Positions 22,457 through 32,229 of a stretch of 64,000 bases of DNA are shown here, piece by piece. The translations under genes and the position numbers were made by a program. The stretch is from Paenibacillus pasadenensis DSM 19293 (GTDB taxonomy: Bacteria; Bacillota; Bacilli; Paenibacillales; Paenibacillaceae), in the NCBI RefSeq assembly GCF_000422485.1, contig NZ_AULW01000057.1, forward strand, positions 1 to 64,000. Direction: 5' to 3'. The stretch's first letter is position 1, and each line of letters begins with the position of its first letter. The notes under the pieces were generated by a model that saw only the letters and a list, made by a program, of their open reading frames with translations, searched no databases and was not told the origin of the DNA.

Positions 22457-22558
22457 ATGAAAAAACCTCCTCGCGTTTGTGGAATATCCGCTAGGAGGCT
22501 GGAGAGCAAAAAAAGTCGTGCTCGCGCATCGTTCCGTGACGGCTCGCCCGCGAGCCGG
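22372..22558. repeat. 187-bp direct repeat of the thiC start and leader (partner at 13100-13286)
   Basis: By eye about 13 positions differ between the copies, giving roughly 93% identity over 187 bases in the same orientation. The repeat covers thiC codons 1-29, the ribosome-site hairpin and the small leader hairpin, but not the TPP riboswitch. The two copies flank the S8 protease and ArsR genes. Confidence 0.92.
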
Positions 22559-22762
22559 TATTTTGATATTGTGAAATAGCTAAGAAAGATTATTACTGCA
22601 AAGGGTATAACATTTAAGCATGTAGCTATGCGTACGCTATTTTTATTGAATTTATTACGGTAATGAAAAGGGTTAAGCATTTCAAATGTAACGCCCAACT
22701 CATTCCGCTGGGTAGGACTAGAAAGAAAGATCTTGAGGATCGCCCCCAAGGTCAAAGCAAAG
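22559..22762. other. AT-rich intergenic stretch with no gene seen
   Basis: The segment between the thiC-like repeat and the immunity gene is AT-rich. I see no convincing frame with a ribosome site and no strong terminator. Base composition changes abruptly at 22559, which marks the island edge. Confidence 0.6.
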
Positions 22763-23317
22763 TTATTCAAATTGTTGAAGGAAACTAGGTATCCAATCAG
22801 TTTTAGAATTATATTGCCTCTGATTAGTCTCCCATTGCTCTAAGAATTGAGATTTGCTTGAACTCCAGTCGGGGAATTTCAATTTGAAGGTAGATACAAA
22901 CAACCCCTCTCCACCTAAAAGTGCATGTTCTTCATGTGAGATAATTACGCCCCACTTACCATTAGAAGAATAAATGGCATTTTCTAAAGGTAGCGTTAAA
23001 TTGCAATAATCATTGTAACTTGTGTTAGCGTCTATTACCCAATGCCCCTGTTGATAGCCCTGTTCATTAGAAGGCTTTGAAAAGCAATCCCCCTCAATTT
23101 CAGAGATAATGAATATATTTTCATTAATTGAAAGGATTGCACTCATAAGTGCATTATATTGCTTTTCATTAAGATAATAACCATCGGTTGGAAACAAGAT
23201 AATTTTTTGTTCAACTTCATTTGCAAATACAGATTCAAAGGGGTTTTTATTTTTGAATACTTTTTGAAACACCTTTTCCAGTTCAGGAATACTATCTAGA
23301 TTCACTTTTTTTATCAT
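22763..23317 (-). CDS. Immunity protein of an orphan polymorphic toxin
   Basis: This 184-residue soluble protein contains GHWVIDANTSYNDYCN, KWGVIISHEEHALLGG and a C-terminal SKTDWIPSFLQQF. The combination recalls immunity proteins encoded after RHS/WapA toxin tails, though I cannot name the family number. It should bind and neutralise the toxin encoded just upstream (23320-23565), whose stop is two bases before its ATG. AT-rich codon use matches the island. It may still protect the cell although the toxin gene is broken. Confidence 0.65.
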   Translation of the reverse strand: MIKKVNLDSIPELEKVFQKVFKNKNPFESVFANEVEQKIILFPTDGYYLNEKQYNALMSAILSINENIFIISEIEGDCFSKPSNEQGYQQGHWVIDANTSYNDYCNLTLPLENAIYSSNGKWGVIISHEEHALLGGEGLFVSTFKLKFPDWSSSKSQFLEQWETNQRQYNSKTDWIPSFLQQFE

Positions 23318-23319
23318 AA

Positions 23320-23790
23320 TTAGTTCTCCGGTAAAAATTTAATCTTTCTAACACCACCTACACCATTTACGTCAATTGTTGGCGGACCTGATTTAGAATC
23401 CGCCCTATACGCAAACGTTACTCCATTCGCATCTTCACCGACGTATGTGCCTGGTTTTACTTCCTTGAAATCTTTCACTTGTGCCTTGAAGAAATCAAAG
23501 GCATCCTTTGCGTCACCATAAATTTTTCCAATATCACTTTGGTCTGCCTTAGCAAGTTTCTTCAAGTCATCGTAACTTACTTTACCCCAACAAGCATTAT
23601 GTGTCCAAACGCCTAAATTGGAAACAAAGTACGTGTGGGGTCTCTGACTTTACCCAACCTTTGCCGACAATCCAGAACGGATGCTCGTCAGTTGTCGTAA
23701 TGACTTCGTCGCCAACGATAATATTATACGTTTCTTCAACGTCACGTTGGAAGAGCCATTCGACTTTCTTATTTGCGGCTCAAATTAGAA
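23320..23790 (-). pseudogene. Orphan RHS C-terminal toxin tail with a collapsed Hint domain
   Basis: Reading on the minus strand, Hint-domain pieces appear: KKVEWLFQRDVEETYNI, then TTDEHPFWIVGKGWV. The frame then jumps, with an internal segment missing, to TYFVSNLGVWTHN. The junction is followed by an 80-residue toxin-like tail (DLKKLAKADQSDIGK ... SKSGPPTIDVNGVGG). No start codon with a ribosome site exists, and a stop lies before the first piece. This is the usual form of a displaced toxin cassette, kept as a recombination donor for an upstream RHS gene. The toxin activity is unknown. Confidence 0.8.
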
Positions 23791-23800
23791 AAACCGCAAG

Positions 23801-24009
23801 AAAGCGAAGATAACAATAACCAGGTCATTCATGATGGTATCTGACCATAATGAACCTGTAATATGTAACGCTAAAGCGTCACTAAGGTAAAAAAATTCAA
23901 GTATTTATGTGCGTACAAGCATATTAGAGGAATATCATCCGAGGGTGATGAGGGTTAAGTTCGTTCAGGACGTGCCGCCCGATTCATTCGGCACTGGATG
24001 GGGGTAAAA
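23801..24009. other. Intergenic stretch between toxin modules, no gene seen
   Basis: AT-rich sequence without a convincing frame separates the orphan toxin remnant from the terminator of the RHS operon. No repeats or tRNA-like structures were noticed. Confidence 0.5.
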
Positions 24010-24042
24010 GAAAAACCTTGAAGGAGCATTCCCTCAAGGTCT
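24010..24042 (-). terminator. Intrinsic terminator after the RHS immunity gene
   Basis: On the minus strand ACCTTGAGGG pairs with CTCCTTCAAGGT-type sequence and is followed by TTTTTC. It lies 16 bases after the stop at 24058. Confidence 0.8.
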
Positions 24043-24057
24043 TTGAATTGGTTAATG

Positions 24058-24627
24058 TTATCGTTCAGTCAGTCCATTGATATGCCAATTACTCTTTCTT
24101 ATGCTCAAACTAGCTTTCGACAAATCAGGTAAAAATGAAAGCGAATAATTTTCCGGCTTAAATTCATGTGGAGATAACTCAATTTCGGCTTCATGGTCAC
24201 AAATAGCATAATCAAATTTCAGTATCGGGTAAATTTCCTCAATGAAATCGATTATACTGTTAGTGGCTTTCTCCAAAGTTTGCATTGAATAATTTGGCAA
24301 CAACTTTTCTTCGTCTAATGATAAAAGAATTCCCCAATAATCCTCATGTTTATCAATCTTTATTTCCGCACTTAAACGTGCGTACTGAAACAAATCAAAA
24401 CATAGTTGAATTTGTCCGTAAAAAGACATACTTATTTCCCCAAGAATCGTGTCATTAACTAGTGGATTATCCAATTCAGTCCAATTATCACCATCCGCAT
24501 CCTCGCAATATTTTACAAATTCAATTTGACTATTTCTTTCTTTCATTAAATCGAGTATCTTCTTAATCCTGTCCTCAATGTTCGATGAATCACTATAAAC
24601 TAAACCAATGTTTATGTTACTTCCCAA
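24058..24627 (-). CDS. Imm64-like immunity protein for the RHS toxin
   Basis: The 189-residue cytoplasmic protein starts MGSNINIGLVYSDSSNIEDR and has HEDYWGILLSLDEEKLL, FDYAICDHEAEIELSP and a terminal KSNWHINGL. From memory these match the Imm64 family of polymorphic-toxin immunity proteins. It lies 15 bases after the RHS gene in the same direction and before a terminator, so it is co-expressed with the toxin it should neutralise. No membrane segments are seen. Confidence 0.75.
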   Translation of the reverse strand: MGSNINIGLVYSDSSNIEDRIKKILDLMKERNSQIEFVKYCEDADGDNWTELDNPLVNDTILGEISMSFYGQIQLCFDLFQYARLSAEIKIDKHEDYWGILLSLDEEKLLPNYSMQTLEKATNSIIDFIEEIYPILKFDYAICDHEAEIELSPHEFKPENYSLSFLPDLSKASLSIRKSNWHINGLTER

Positions 24628-24642
24628 ATGTCATCCTCCTCA

Positions 24643-27600
24643 TTATTTTGTAAATAAAACCTGACCGTTGTTCTTATGGAATTCAACCTGAGCATCGCTA
24701 AACTTCCAACCGCCAACATAGTTACCATTCAAATCAGTATATGCCCCTAGTCCAGTATTCTTATCATAATAGACATATACATCATTTCCTCTATATTTGG
24801 ATTTCCAAACATTTGATGCACCTTGAATATGTTTTTCTATTGCTTGTTGATATGACGCCCACCCGGCTTTGTTAGAGTTTCCGTTAATCCCAAAGTCTTT
24901 AGCATGTTTCCACTCATGCTGTAACTTTTGAGTCGTAAATGAAGTTACCGGAAGACACTCAATATTATGAACCCAAATCCCTAAACTGCTTACAAAATAC
25001 GTATGGAAATCGGCAACAGTAAAGTTATAGACCTTTATTTTCTCATCGTGATGTACAATTTCAATGTTGTCAATTTTTAGATGATTTCCGTTACTTTGTA
25101 CTAACTCATCGCCCACCGTCAAATCAACAGCAAGTACCCAACCCTTTCCATCTACCCAAAATGGATGATTGTCAGTAGCCTCAATAATTTGATTTCCCAC
25201 CGACAACTTATAGGTAGTGTCTTTCTCATTACGATGAAGGGCAGTGACTTCCTTATAATCCTGTTGGCCTGTTACTTCATCCTTCGAGAGAACCCTATCT
25301 CCGACTTCAATGTCTTCGATATTCTTCTCCCCTTCGTCTGTAATAACTTTTGTTCCTGCGGTAAAGCAATTACAAGCAGAAACAATCTTCCCGCCTATTT
25401 TCACTTCGCTGCCTAACAATTTAACACCTTTTGCTGCGACTTTGCCTCCTGGAACAATCCCTGCTAGTCCAATTACTCTATCGGCAACACTAAGGTTCTC
25501 TCCGGTCACTAAGTTTGTACCTGTTAAGGCTTCTTGTACACTTTTCACCCCACCTACAACTGGGATAAAATCAAGTGCACAATCCCCGACATCCCCCCAA
25601 CTTTTAAAACCACAATGGCCTGTCGGATCAGTATAAATTAATGGATTATTGTATACATACGTGTACAAATTCAAGGTAAGCGGATTATTGAATTGACCTT
25701 CAAAGGTATCCTCACTCATAAACCGCCCCATACTTGGATCATACCAACGAGCTCTCAAATATTGAAGCTCCGTTGTTGAATCCCAAAATTCACCCGAGTA
25801 TCGGAATGGATTTGCCACTTGCTCGGACACCGATAACGGATTTCCCCACATATCATAGCTGTAACGGTTAATTAGCGCACCAGTACTACTCCGAAGTTCT
25901 GTCACATCACCATGACCATTATAGTAATAAAAATGTTTTGTGGTACCACTCAAACGAGCAATAAGCTGTTTCCCACGAATATATTGAGCAACCGGTGTGA
26001 TGGTGGTTCCGTTAACCGTAGCTTCCGCAATGATTTGATCGCCATCATAATAGTACCGACGAGTCGATCCATTCTCGGCACGCTCCACCATCAGACCATC
26101 GCCATTGTACTTGTAAGCAACGGGAGACTTTCCAACTACCGACGCTCCGGTCAGTTGATTAAACCCATCGTAGCTATAGCTGGCTTCCTGCAGTTTGGGC
26201 GCTTGATTGCTCACAAGCGTTTGGCGATTTCCACGCAAATCGTAGACATAGAGCTCATTGAATTCGGTGGACGTTTCAATTCGATTGAGTGAGTCATATC
26301 CATACTGGACATTCTTAGATTGCCCCGCCACTAAATCCGTTTTAGAAAGTTGATTCCCATCAGGACTCCATGTATAGGTATGTCGGTTTAAAACCGTCGA
26401 TGCACCTTGCAACTGAGTCAAGTCGCTTAAATCGTACCCATTGTAATTCATCGTGGTGGATGTTCCATTTTCCAACTTGATGTCTTTTAATAATCCATTC
26501 GAATGATAGCCATATTCAGCCATTGCGGTTGTTTCAGTTTGGCCGACCTTTTGAAGCCGGTTGAGTCCGTCGTAGCCGTAGTAGAGCTTTAGACCAAATG
26601 GATCCGTCATTGTTTCTCGGAGTCCTTGTTTGTTATACGTATACTGCAATTTTTTTCCGTCTGGATAAGTAGTCGTTTCAAGTACACCAACTCCAGGCGT
26701 ATAATAATATCCCGTTACACCCGTTCCGTCTGTCATGCTGGTTCTTCTACCTGCGCTATCGTACTGATAGCCGATCGAGTTTCCACCAACTGTTTTGCGT
26801 GCTAACCAATTTCGGTTATTGTACTCATAGGTTGTTGTTTGGTAGCCTTTATCAATCAGTTTGGTCACATTTCCGGCTTTATCATAAAGATACTTTTTAG
26901 ATTTTCCACTTCCATCAGTATGCTGCATCCGACGGCCCAGTTCATCATACTGGCTCGTTTCTACGGTACCATCTGGGTGCGTAATTTTTTTTAAAGCACC
27001 TGCCAAAGAATAGCTGTAGGCGGTCTTTTCTCCATTTGGTTGTTTTACTTCTATTAGCCGGTTTAAGGCATCATAAGAATTGATTTTGCTAAAAGTAGAA
27101 TTCTGTTCTTCAACGGCATTTCCCGCAAAGTCATATCTCCAATATCCGCTTTGCTCAAAGCCTTTACCTTTGTTTTTATCAATCTCCGTTTTAATTTTCT
27201 GTCCTAAAATATCAAAAGTAACTCTGGATCTAACTCCCGTTGGATCTTGTATAGTTTGAGTACGTTGAAGATCATCGTAGATCGTTGTGGTGGTTTCACT
27301 TTTGGGAGTCGTGGAGGAAATTAACCGATCCCACGCATCATAGGAATAAGTGAAAAATCTATCTTCCGCATCCCCCTCACCGCTTACTCTTCCATAGGAA
27401 TCATATTGGTAAGATTTCAGCTTTTGGTATCCATTTGGTTTGAATACCCCTTCTTCAATCTTCCAACCAAGCTCGTTCCATCTGAGTTTGCTTTGGACTC
27501 CGGTTTCGTCTTTAAGTACCACTTCATTTTGGGCATCATTATAAATTGCTTCTGAAAATGATCCGCCTGGATTAATGATTTTCCTTATTCGTCCATAGGC

Positions 27601-29994
27601 GTCATACTCATAGTTCGTTCGATTGTCACGGCCATCCTCTACCCAGCTCATCTCACCTGTAGATGTATTGTATTCCGCTTCCGTTATAATCTTCTGAGTG
27701 TCTTCAATCGTACTCACGTCAATTGTTTGCTTTCTCAAAAATGCATTGTCGGATCCATAGTTATTAGTTTGAACGATAGAACGATTATCGTCTTGAATTG
27801 TCACCTTAGTTGGATTGCCGTAGGAGTCTATTTCATAATTCGTCTTAGATAATACAGTTCCTAATTGATCCTTAAATACTGTTTCCGTAATATCTCCTTG
27901 ATTATTTCTTGTATATTGCACATTGAGTGCCGATCCATTATTAATTGGTATATTCATAGAGGAAAGCAAATGTGAATTATTATCATACGAATAGGTTGAT
28001 GTCACTTGATTAGCATTCGTTTGAGATATGACATTCCCGTAATCATCATAAAGGACTGAAGTTTTTTCAGGAGATGATGCTTGTTGCCCTTTATAAAAGG
28101 TTTTTGTAGTCTCTTGTGGAATTGAAATTTTCCTGCCTTCATCGTATTTAAAAGTAGAGATAGTCCTTTCATCGCCGGCTGTTGTTGTAATACTTTTCGT
28201 GTAGTACACGGATTTGGAATCATTATAAACTTTACGATAATCATATAAAGTATCCACCACTAAGTTATTTTTATTCGACCGGACTGTTGTTCCGAAACTA
28301 TCAATGTTTCCATTGAAGCTAGATGCCAAATCAGAATGGTAAATATATTCATTAAAATTATAGGTTCCCGAGCTAGTTATATCCTTTCTAGACGTGACTT
28401 TGTAAACTTGATCTGTTGAATACATTCCATAGCTTCTTGTCGTAGGAGATGCTTGATAAGTAAATTCTGTGCGTGCACCCGAAGGGTGTTTAATGCTCTT
28501 AAGTAAATAATACGGATTATTCACTGGATAATTTAAAGCGTAATTTGTTTCCGCATTCTTATAGTCATAAAAATACTGTGTGTCAGGACCAACCAAATGC
28601 GAGACGTCCGTTAAATATGAAGTTGGTTGAAAACTTAAATATGGGAACGGTCTAGTATAGCCCGTAGTCTGAATCGTATATCTTATTTTGTCCGCACCTT
28701 TAGTCAACCATATTCCCCAATTATCGTATGTGATTGTTATAGTATTATCTAGAGCATCAGTTATAGTTGAAAGCACTTTCCCATACTTGGAATCGTTAAT
28801 ATAGGAAAATTTAATAGAATTATTATAAGCGTCAGTTATTAGAATTAATCGTCCATCTCCACCAAAGTAATAGCTTTTTTTCTCTTTTGTTCTCAGGACC
28901 CTTGAAGATCTCTCATTACCCACAACAATTGAACTTTCCTCAAGCCAGCGGTCTTTCCATGGATACCCTATCAGGGTATTCCCACTAATTTCATAACTCC
29001 CCTCAATGCCCATACTTAGATAGCTAGTGTTTGTTTCACTGACTGTTTTAATGAAAGGTATATCCCAAGACCAACCAGATCCAAGAGGATATAACTGCTG
29101 TTCGTAGGGTTTGTTACGTGCAATTGTTCTCCAAAAAGAAGTTAGGTTTCCGCCAATATCAAATCTTACGTCAGATCCGGTCCAAGATGCACTTCTGTAA
29201 AAGAGACCCCGATAATCCGGACCAGCCCAATTACCAGGGTTAACCGTTGTATTAATGGCTTTACTTGATAGATAACTATTATATGCCATTGCATCTTGTA
29301 AAACAGTATATGAACCGTCGTAATTGGGCATTCCTGGTTTAATATTCCCGTTTTCATTAATTGTTCCGTTATTCCATAGATAATATCCTACTAGATGTGT
29401 CTCATTATACATGACATTAATTTTATCTGCACTCCACTGAAGTCCCCAATACCCATCTATAGTTGTTGAACAGTTACAATATGGGGCATATTCAGTCTCT
29501 TTGTTATAAGCATTGGAGGAAGTTGAACTATAAAAACGTGTAAGAGAAAATGATAAACCGTTACGTCCAGGAAGAGTTAAGTCGGTTTCTTGAACTTGTA
29601 CATCACCACTCAGAGTGGAAATGGATTCCGTTCCTGAACTTAAAGAATATAAGGATTGGGGCTCTTTTATATTCACCTTTTTGATAGCGTCAATGAGTTG
29701 AGGTTCGCGCGATGGTTCGCTCATTATCATCATGGAATTACGCTTATAAGTGTTTGTACTTACAGTTCCTTTTATAAATTCCGGAAAAATCAAGTATACA
29801 TCTTGAGTGACATATCTTTCACCGTAAACGACATTGATAACAGATTGATTATCAAGATACGTATCACTTTGCACAGTGCTATTAACAGTGGCATCATTGG
29901 ATTCATTATTTGAAATAGCATCTTTTCCATACACATTATTTAAAGAAAAAACGAATAATAAAACAGACATAAATAATGTAAATGTTTTTTTCAT
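24643..29994 (-). CDS. Secreted RHS-repeat toxin with Hint domain and colicin-D-like C-terminus
   Basis: The 1783-residue protein has a signal peptide (about 1-25) and a long YD/RHS repeat region forming a toxin-encapsulating shell. The RHS core ends near 1420-1445 at DPSMGRFMSEDTF and YVYNNPLIYTDPTGH. A pretoxin Hint domain follows (about 1535-1675: CNCFTAGTKVITDEGEK, TDNHPFWVDGKGWV, TYFVSSLGIWVHN). The last 110 residues (HAKDFGINGN, GNYVGGWKFSDAQ) resemble colicin-D-type tRNA nucleases. The start is the second ATG (29994), six bases after AGGAGA. Its AT-rich composition contrasts with flanking genes. It lies between a GBS_Bsp-like gene and its immunity gene. Confidence 0.88.
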   Translation of the reverse strand: MKKTFTLFMSVLLFVFSLNNVYGKDAISNNESNDATVNSTVQSDTYLDNQSVINVVYGERYVTQDVYLIFPEFIKGTVSTNTYKRNSMMIMSEPSREPQLIDAIKKVNIKEPQSLYSLSSGTESISTLSGDVQVQETDLTLPGRNGLSFSLTRFYSSTSSNAYNKETEYAPYCNCSTTIDGYWGLQWSADKINVMYNETHLVGYYLWNNGTINENGNIKPGMPNYDGSYTVLQDAMAYNSYLSSKAINTTVNPGNWAGPDYRGLFYRSASWTGSDVRFDIGGNLTSFWRTIARNKPYEQQLYPLGSGWSWDIPFIKTVSETNTSYLSMGIEGSYEISGNTLIGYPWKDRWLEESSIVVGNERSSRVLRTKEKKSYYFGGDGRLILITDAYNNSIKFSYINDSKYGKVLSTITDALDNTITITYDNWGIWLTKGADKIRYTIQTTGYTRPFPYLSFQPTSYLTDVSHLVGPDTQYFYDYKNAETNYALNYPVNNPYYLLKSIKHPSGARTEFTYQASPTTRSYGMYSTDQVYKVTSRKDITSSGTYNFNEYIYHSDLASSFNGNIDSFGTTVRSNKNNLVVDTLYDYRKVYNDSKSVYYTKSITTTAGDERTISTFKYDEGRKISIPQETTKTFYKGQQASSPEKTSVLYDDYGNVISQTNANQVTSTYSYDNNSHLLSSMNIPINNGSALNVQYTRNNQGDITETVFKDQLGTVLSKTNYEIDSYGNPTKVTIQDDNRSIVQTNNYGSDNAFLRKQTIDVSTIEDTQKIITEAEYNTSTGEMSWVEDGRDNRTNYEYDAYGRIRKIINPGGSFSEAIYNDAQNEVVLKDETGVQSKLRWNELGWKIEEGVFKPNGYQKLKSYQYDSYGRVSGEGDAEDRFFTYSYDAWDRLISSTTPKSETTTTIYDDLQRTQTIQDPTGVRSRVTFDILGQKIKTEIDKNKGKGFEQSGYWRYDFAGNAVEEQNSTFSKINSYDALNRLIEVKQPNGEKTAYSYSLAGALKKITHPDGTVETSQYDELGRRMQHTDGSGKSKKYLYDKAGNVTKLIDKGYQTTTYEYNNRNWLARKTVGGNSIGYQYDSAGRRTSMTDGTGVTGYYYTPGVGVLETTTYPDGKKLQYTYNKQGLRETMTDPFGLKLYYGYDGLNRLQKVGQTETTAMAEYGYHSNGLLKDIKLENGTSTTMNYNGYDLSDLTQLQGASTVLNRHTYTWSPDGNQLSKTDLVAGQSKNVQYGYDSLNRIETSTEFNELYVYDLRGNRQTLVSNQAPKLQEASYSYDGFNQLTGASVVGKSPVAYKYNGDGLMVERAENGSTRRYYYDGDQIIAEATVNGTTITPVAQYIRGKQLIARLSGTTKHFYYYNGHGDVTELRSSTGALINRYSYDMWGNPLSVSEQVANPFRYSGEFWDSTTELQYLRARWYDPSMGRFMSEDTFEGQFNNPLTLNLYTYVYNNPLIYTDPTGHCGFKSWGDVGDCALDFIPVVGGVKSVQEALTGTNLVTGENLSVADRVIGLAGIVPGGKVAAKGVKLLGSEVKIGGKIVSACNCFTAGTKVITDEGEKNIEDIEVGDRVLSKDEVTGQQDYKEVTALHRNEKDTTYKLSVGNQIIEATDNHPFWVDGKGWVLAVDLTVGDELVQSNGNHLKIDNIEIVHHDEKIKVYNFTVADFHTYFVSSLGIWVHNIECLPVTSFTTQKLQHEWKHAKDFGINGNSNKAGWASYQQAIEKHIQGASNVWKSKYRGNDVYVYYDKNTGLGAYTDLNGNYVGGWKFSDAQVEFHKNNGQVLFTK

Positions 29995-30033
29995 AACCAT
30001 TCTCCTAAGCTCATATTAGTAATACCGAGAAAA

Positions 30034-31248
30034 TTAATACTCACACAGCTTGGTGCAAATCTCAATAAAAGTAGATGTACTACCTATTGCTCTACTTGTT
30101 CCAAATCTATCATATGCGTATATATGAGTTATAATCTGATCCGTTCCTTTTAATACATGATTCTCAATAGTTACCAGCGCCCTCCAGGTAGTCGAGTCCA
30201 CCTTAACACCATCGATCCATAAGATATCATCTTGACCGTTCTTAGAAGACCAAGTAGGAAACTTCACTGATTTCACATTTTGATCCACATTATTTGCATA
30301 CACAAAATATGTTTTTTCTAAATTATTACTTGATCCAGGTGTAGATACAGAAACTCTAGATGGAACAACATTTAAGGCAATTCCTTTTATATATTTCCCA
30401 TCTGCATAAACATGAATGAAATAATTCCCTGTGTTGTTACCATGTTCATCAAACTTAACTGTTCCTCTCCATGTATTTGAATCCATTTTCTCTGCTAATA
30501 TCCATTTTAAATCGTCTTGACCATTTATTTCAGACCAAGTTGGAATTTCTAGTTTTTTCACAGATGAAGGAACGGACGTAATAACTACATCAAAAGAAGG
30601 TGCCGATAGTTCCACATAGGATGAAGAGAGGAACTCGTACGATGTTACTTTTCTTTTTTTAATGACGTTCCCATTACCATCAAATTCATTTGTTATTCCT
30701 TCACCTATTTTATTGGATCTATTAATTAATAGATTATTCGCACTATTTGAATAAGACAAACCATCAAACGTAGACTTTAATTCTATGTATTTATCAACCA
30801 CAACCCATTTTCCATTAGAGATATAGGTTAATCTCCCCATGTAAGTCCCTGCAGAAAGATCATTACTTTTATATTCTCCATTTTTAGTGTAATAATCCGG
30901 GGTTACGTTTTTCCAGCCAATTACACTATTCCACAATTCGAGCCGATTTCCCCATGCATTTTGATCAGGATATGCAACTTTCCACTTTAATGAACTGGTG
31001 CTAGTTTGAACTACATCTATGACTGGATTTAAAATATTGCTTTGCAATTCAGATTGTACGTTTGCACTACTTGAAACCGCTCTAATGTTATTCCCTAGAG
31101 AAGGAGTTGGAGTAGGTGCTGGTGCTGGGTTTTCAACTTTTGAAGGTTTGGATGGTTCGGCTCCAGTGACAATACCATTATTAAGTTGAATTATTACGAC
31201 AGTAAGTAATAACAAACTCAAACATGACCTTAAAAATTTCCTTCTCAT
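30034..31248 (-). CDS. Secreted protein with two GBS_Bsp-like repeats, RHS partner
   Basis: A signal peptide (about 1-30) and a short Pro/Thr linker precede a 350-residue exported region. Two related repeats are visible near the C-terminus, LEIPTWSEINGQDDLKW and VKFPTWSSKNGQDDILW. Each is followed by a beta-rich stretch ending HVYA or HIYA, the GBS_Bsp-like pattern found in surface and wall-associated proteins. It ends 39 bases before the RHS gene and probably shares its transcript, so it may help export or display the toxin. That role is inference. The ribosome site is GGGGAAG. Confidence 0.72.
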   Translation of the reverse strand: MRRKFLRSCLSLLLLTVVIIQLNNGIVTGAEPSKPSKVENPAPAPTPTPSLGNNIRAVSSSANVQSELQSNILNPVIDVVQTSTSSLKWKVAYPDQNAWGNRLELWNSVIGWKNVTPDYYTKNGEYKSNDLSAGTYMGRLTYISNGKWVVVDKYIELKSTFDGLSYSNSANNLLINRSNKIGEGITNEFDGNGNVIKKRKVTSYEFLSSSYVELSAPSFDVVITSVPSSVKKLEIPTWSEINGQDDLKWILAEKMDSNTWRGTVKFDEHGNNTGNYFIHVYADGKYIKGIALNVVPSRVSVSTPGSSNNLEKTYFVYANNVDQNVKSVKFPTWSSKNGQDDILWIDGVKVDSTTWRALVTIENHVLKGTDQIITHIYAYDRFGTSRAIGSTSTFIEICTKLCEY

Positions 31249-31460
31249 CGACTCTTCCCCTATCCATTTAAATTAGCTCTAAAAGACTAATTTCCGAGCT
31301 ACTGTATACAAGATAATACATATTTTATTTTTTATCTATGACTTATTATGTCGAATAGAGTAAACATTTGATGATAAATGGATATTTTGATTAATTTGAC
31401 TTAGGCCTCGTCCTAGATAAAAATTCCTGTTAATATAAATCCATACAAGGAGGGATTTTG

Positions 31461-32066
31461 TTGAATCAATCCGCTTTAGAGACGTTCAGCTGGCTGAATG
31501 AAAGCCGCGTTCAATTCGATTCGGACCGGATCATCCTGCATGCGCCGGAGAAAACCGACTTCTTTTGTCCCCATGGCACGGAGTCCGAAGAAGGGACGCT
31601 GCCCGAGAGCCTTCTCAACGCGCCTTTCTACTACACTGAGGTTGCCGGTGATTTCGTCATGCGCGTCAAGGTCGAGCATGATTTTACAAGTCAATACGAC
31701 TCCGCCTCGATCATGGTCATGAAGGATCTGGACGTCTGGGCGAAGGCCTGCTTCGAGCTGACGGACTTCGGCACGCATGCCGTCGTCAGCGTCGTCACGA
31801 ATTCGGTATCGGACGATGCGAACGGCTGCGACATCGAGGGGAACTCCGTCTGGCTGCAGGTGGCCCGCACCGGCCCATCCTTCGCGTTTCATTATTCGCT
31901 CGACGGCATCCGCTTTTTCATGATGCGGTATTTCAGCCTGCCCGTGGAGGAGACCGTGAAGGTCGGCCTGCTGCCTCAGTGCCCGACCGGATCTGGCGGA
32001 GATCGGATTTATTCGGGTTTCTCCCTTGAAAAAAGAACGGTGAAGAACATCCGCGCCGGCCAATAA
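31461..32066 (+). CDS. DUF1349 (concanavalin-like) protein
   Basis: The 201-residue protein has the beta-sandwich pattern of DUF1349: FSWLNES near the start, FYYTEVAGDFVMRVKVEHD, ASIMVMKDLDVWAKACFE and VGLLPQCPTG. The family may bind carbohydrate, but no activity is established. I place the start at the second of two TTG codons, because AAGGAGGG stands six bases before it; the first TTG (31458) is only three away. No signal peptide is seen, so it is probably cytoplasmic. High GC marks the return to core-like sequence after the AT-rich island. Confidence 0.75.
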   Translation: MNQSALETFSWLNESRVQFDSDRIILHAPEKTDFFCPHGTESEEGTLPESLLNAPFYYTEVAGDFVMRVKVEHDFTSQYDSASIMVMKDLDVWAKACFELTDFGTHAVVSVVTNSVSDDANGCDIEGNSVWLQVARTGPSFAFHYSLDGIRFFMMRYFSLPVEETVKVGLLPQCPTGSGGDRIYSGFSLEKRTVKNIRAGQ

Positions 32067-32094
32067 CGGCTGCAGGCGCAAAGGCTCGAACGCC

Positions 32095-32135
32095 AAAGAC
32101 CGCATCCCCGAATGAAGGAGATGCGGTCTTTTTTT
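32095..32135 (+). terminator. Intrinsic terminator after the DUF1349 gene
   Basis: AAAGACCGCATC pairs with GATGCGGTCTTT around a 12-base loop and runs into seven T on the plus strand. Confidence 0.92.
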
Positions 32136-32229
32136 GCCTTGCCGGCGGTATGCTGTAACGGTACAACCCGTTCCGCCCTGGTCCGCGGCTTCGCGTTCAG
32201 CCGCTGCGGCCGCCTCGCTCCCCGCTCGC

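Noticed and set aside
22246-22770. A 174-codon minus frame spanning the thiC-like repeat
   Set aside because: Its similarity to a frame in the thiC leader comes only from the DNA duplication. It has no ribosome site and overlaps the ArsR start.
23601-23813. A small plus-strand gene opposite the orphan toxin remnant
   Set aside because: The minus strand reads as Hint-domain pieces, so the plus frame is a shadow.
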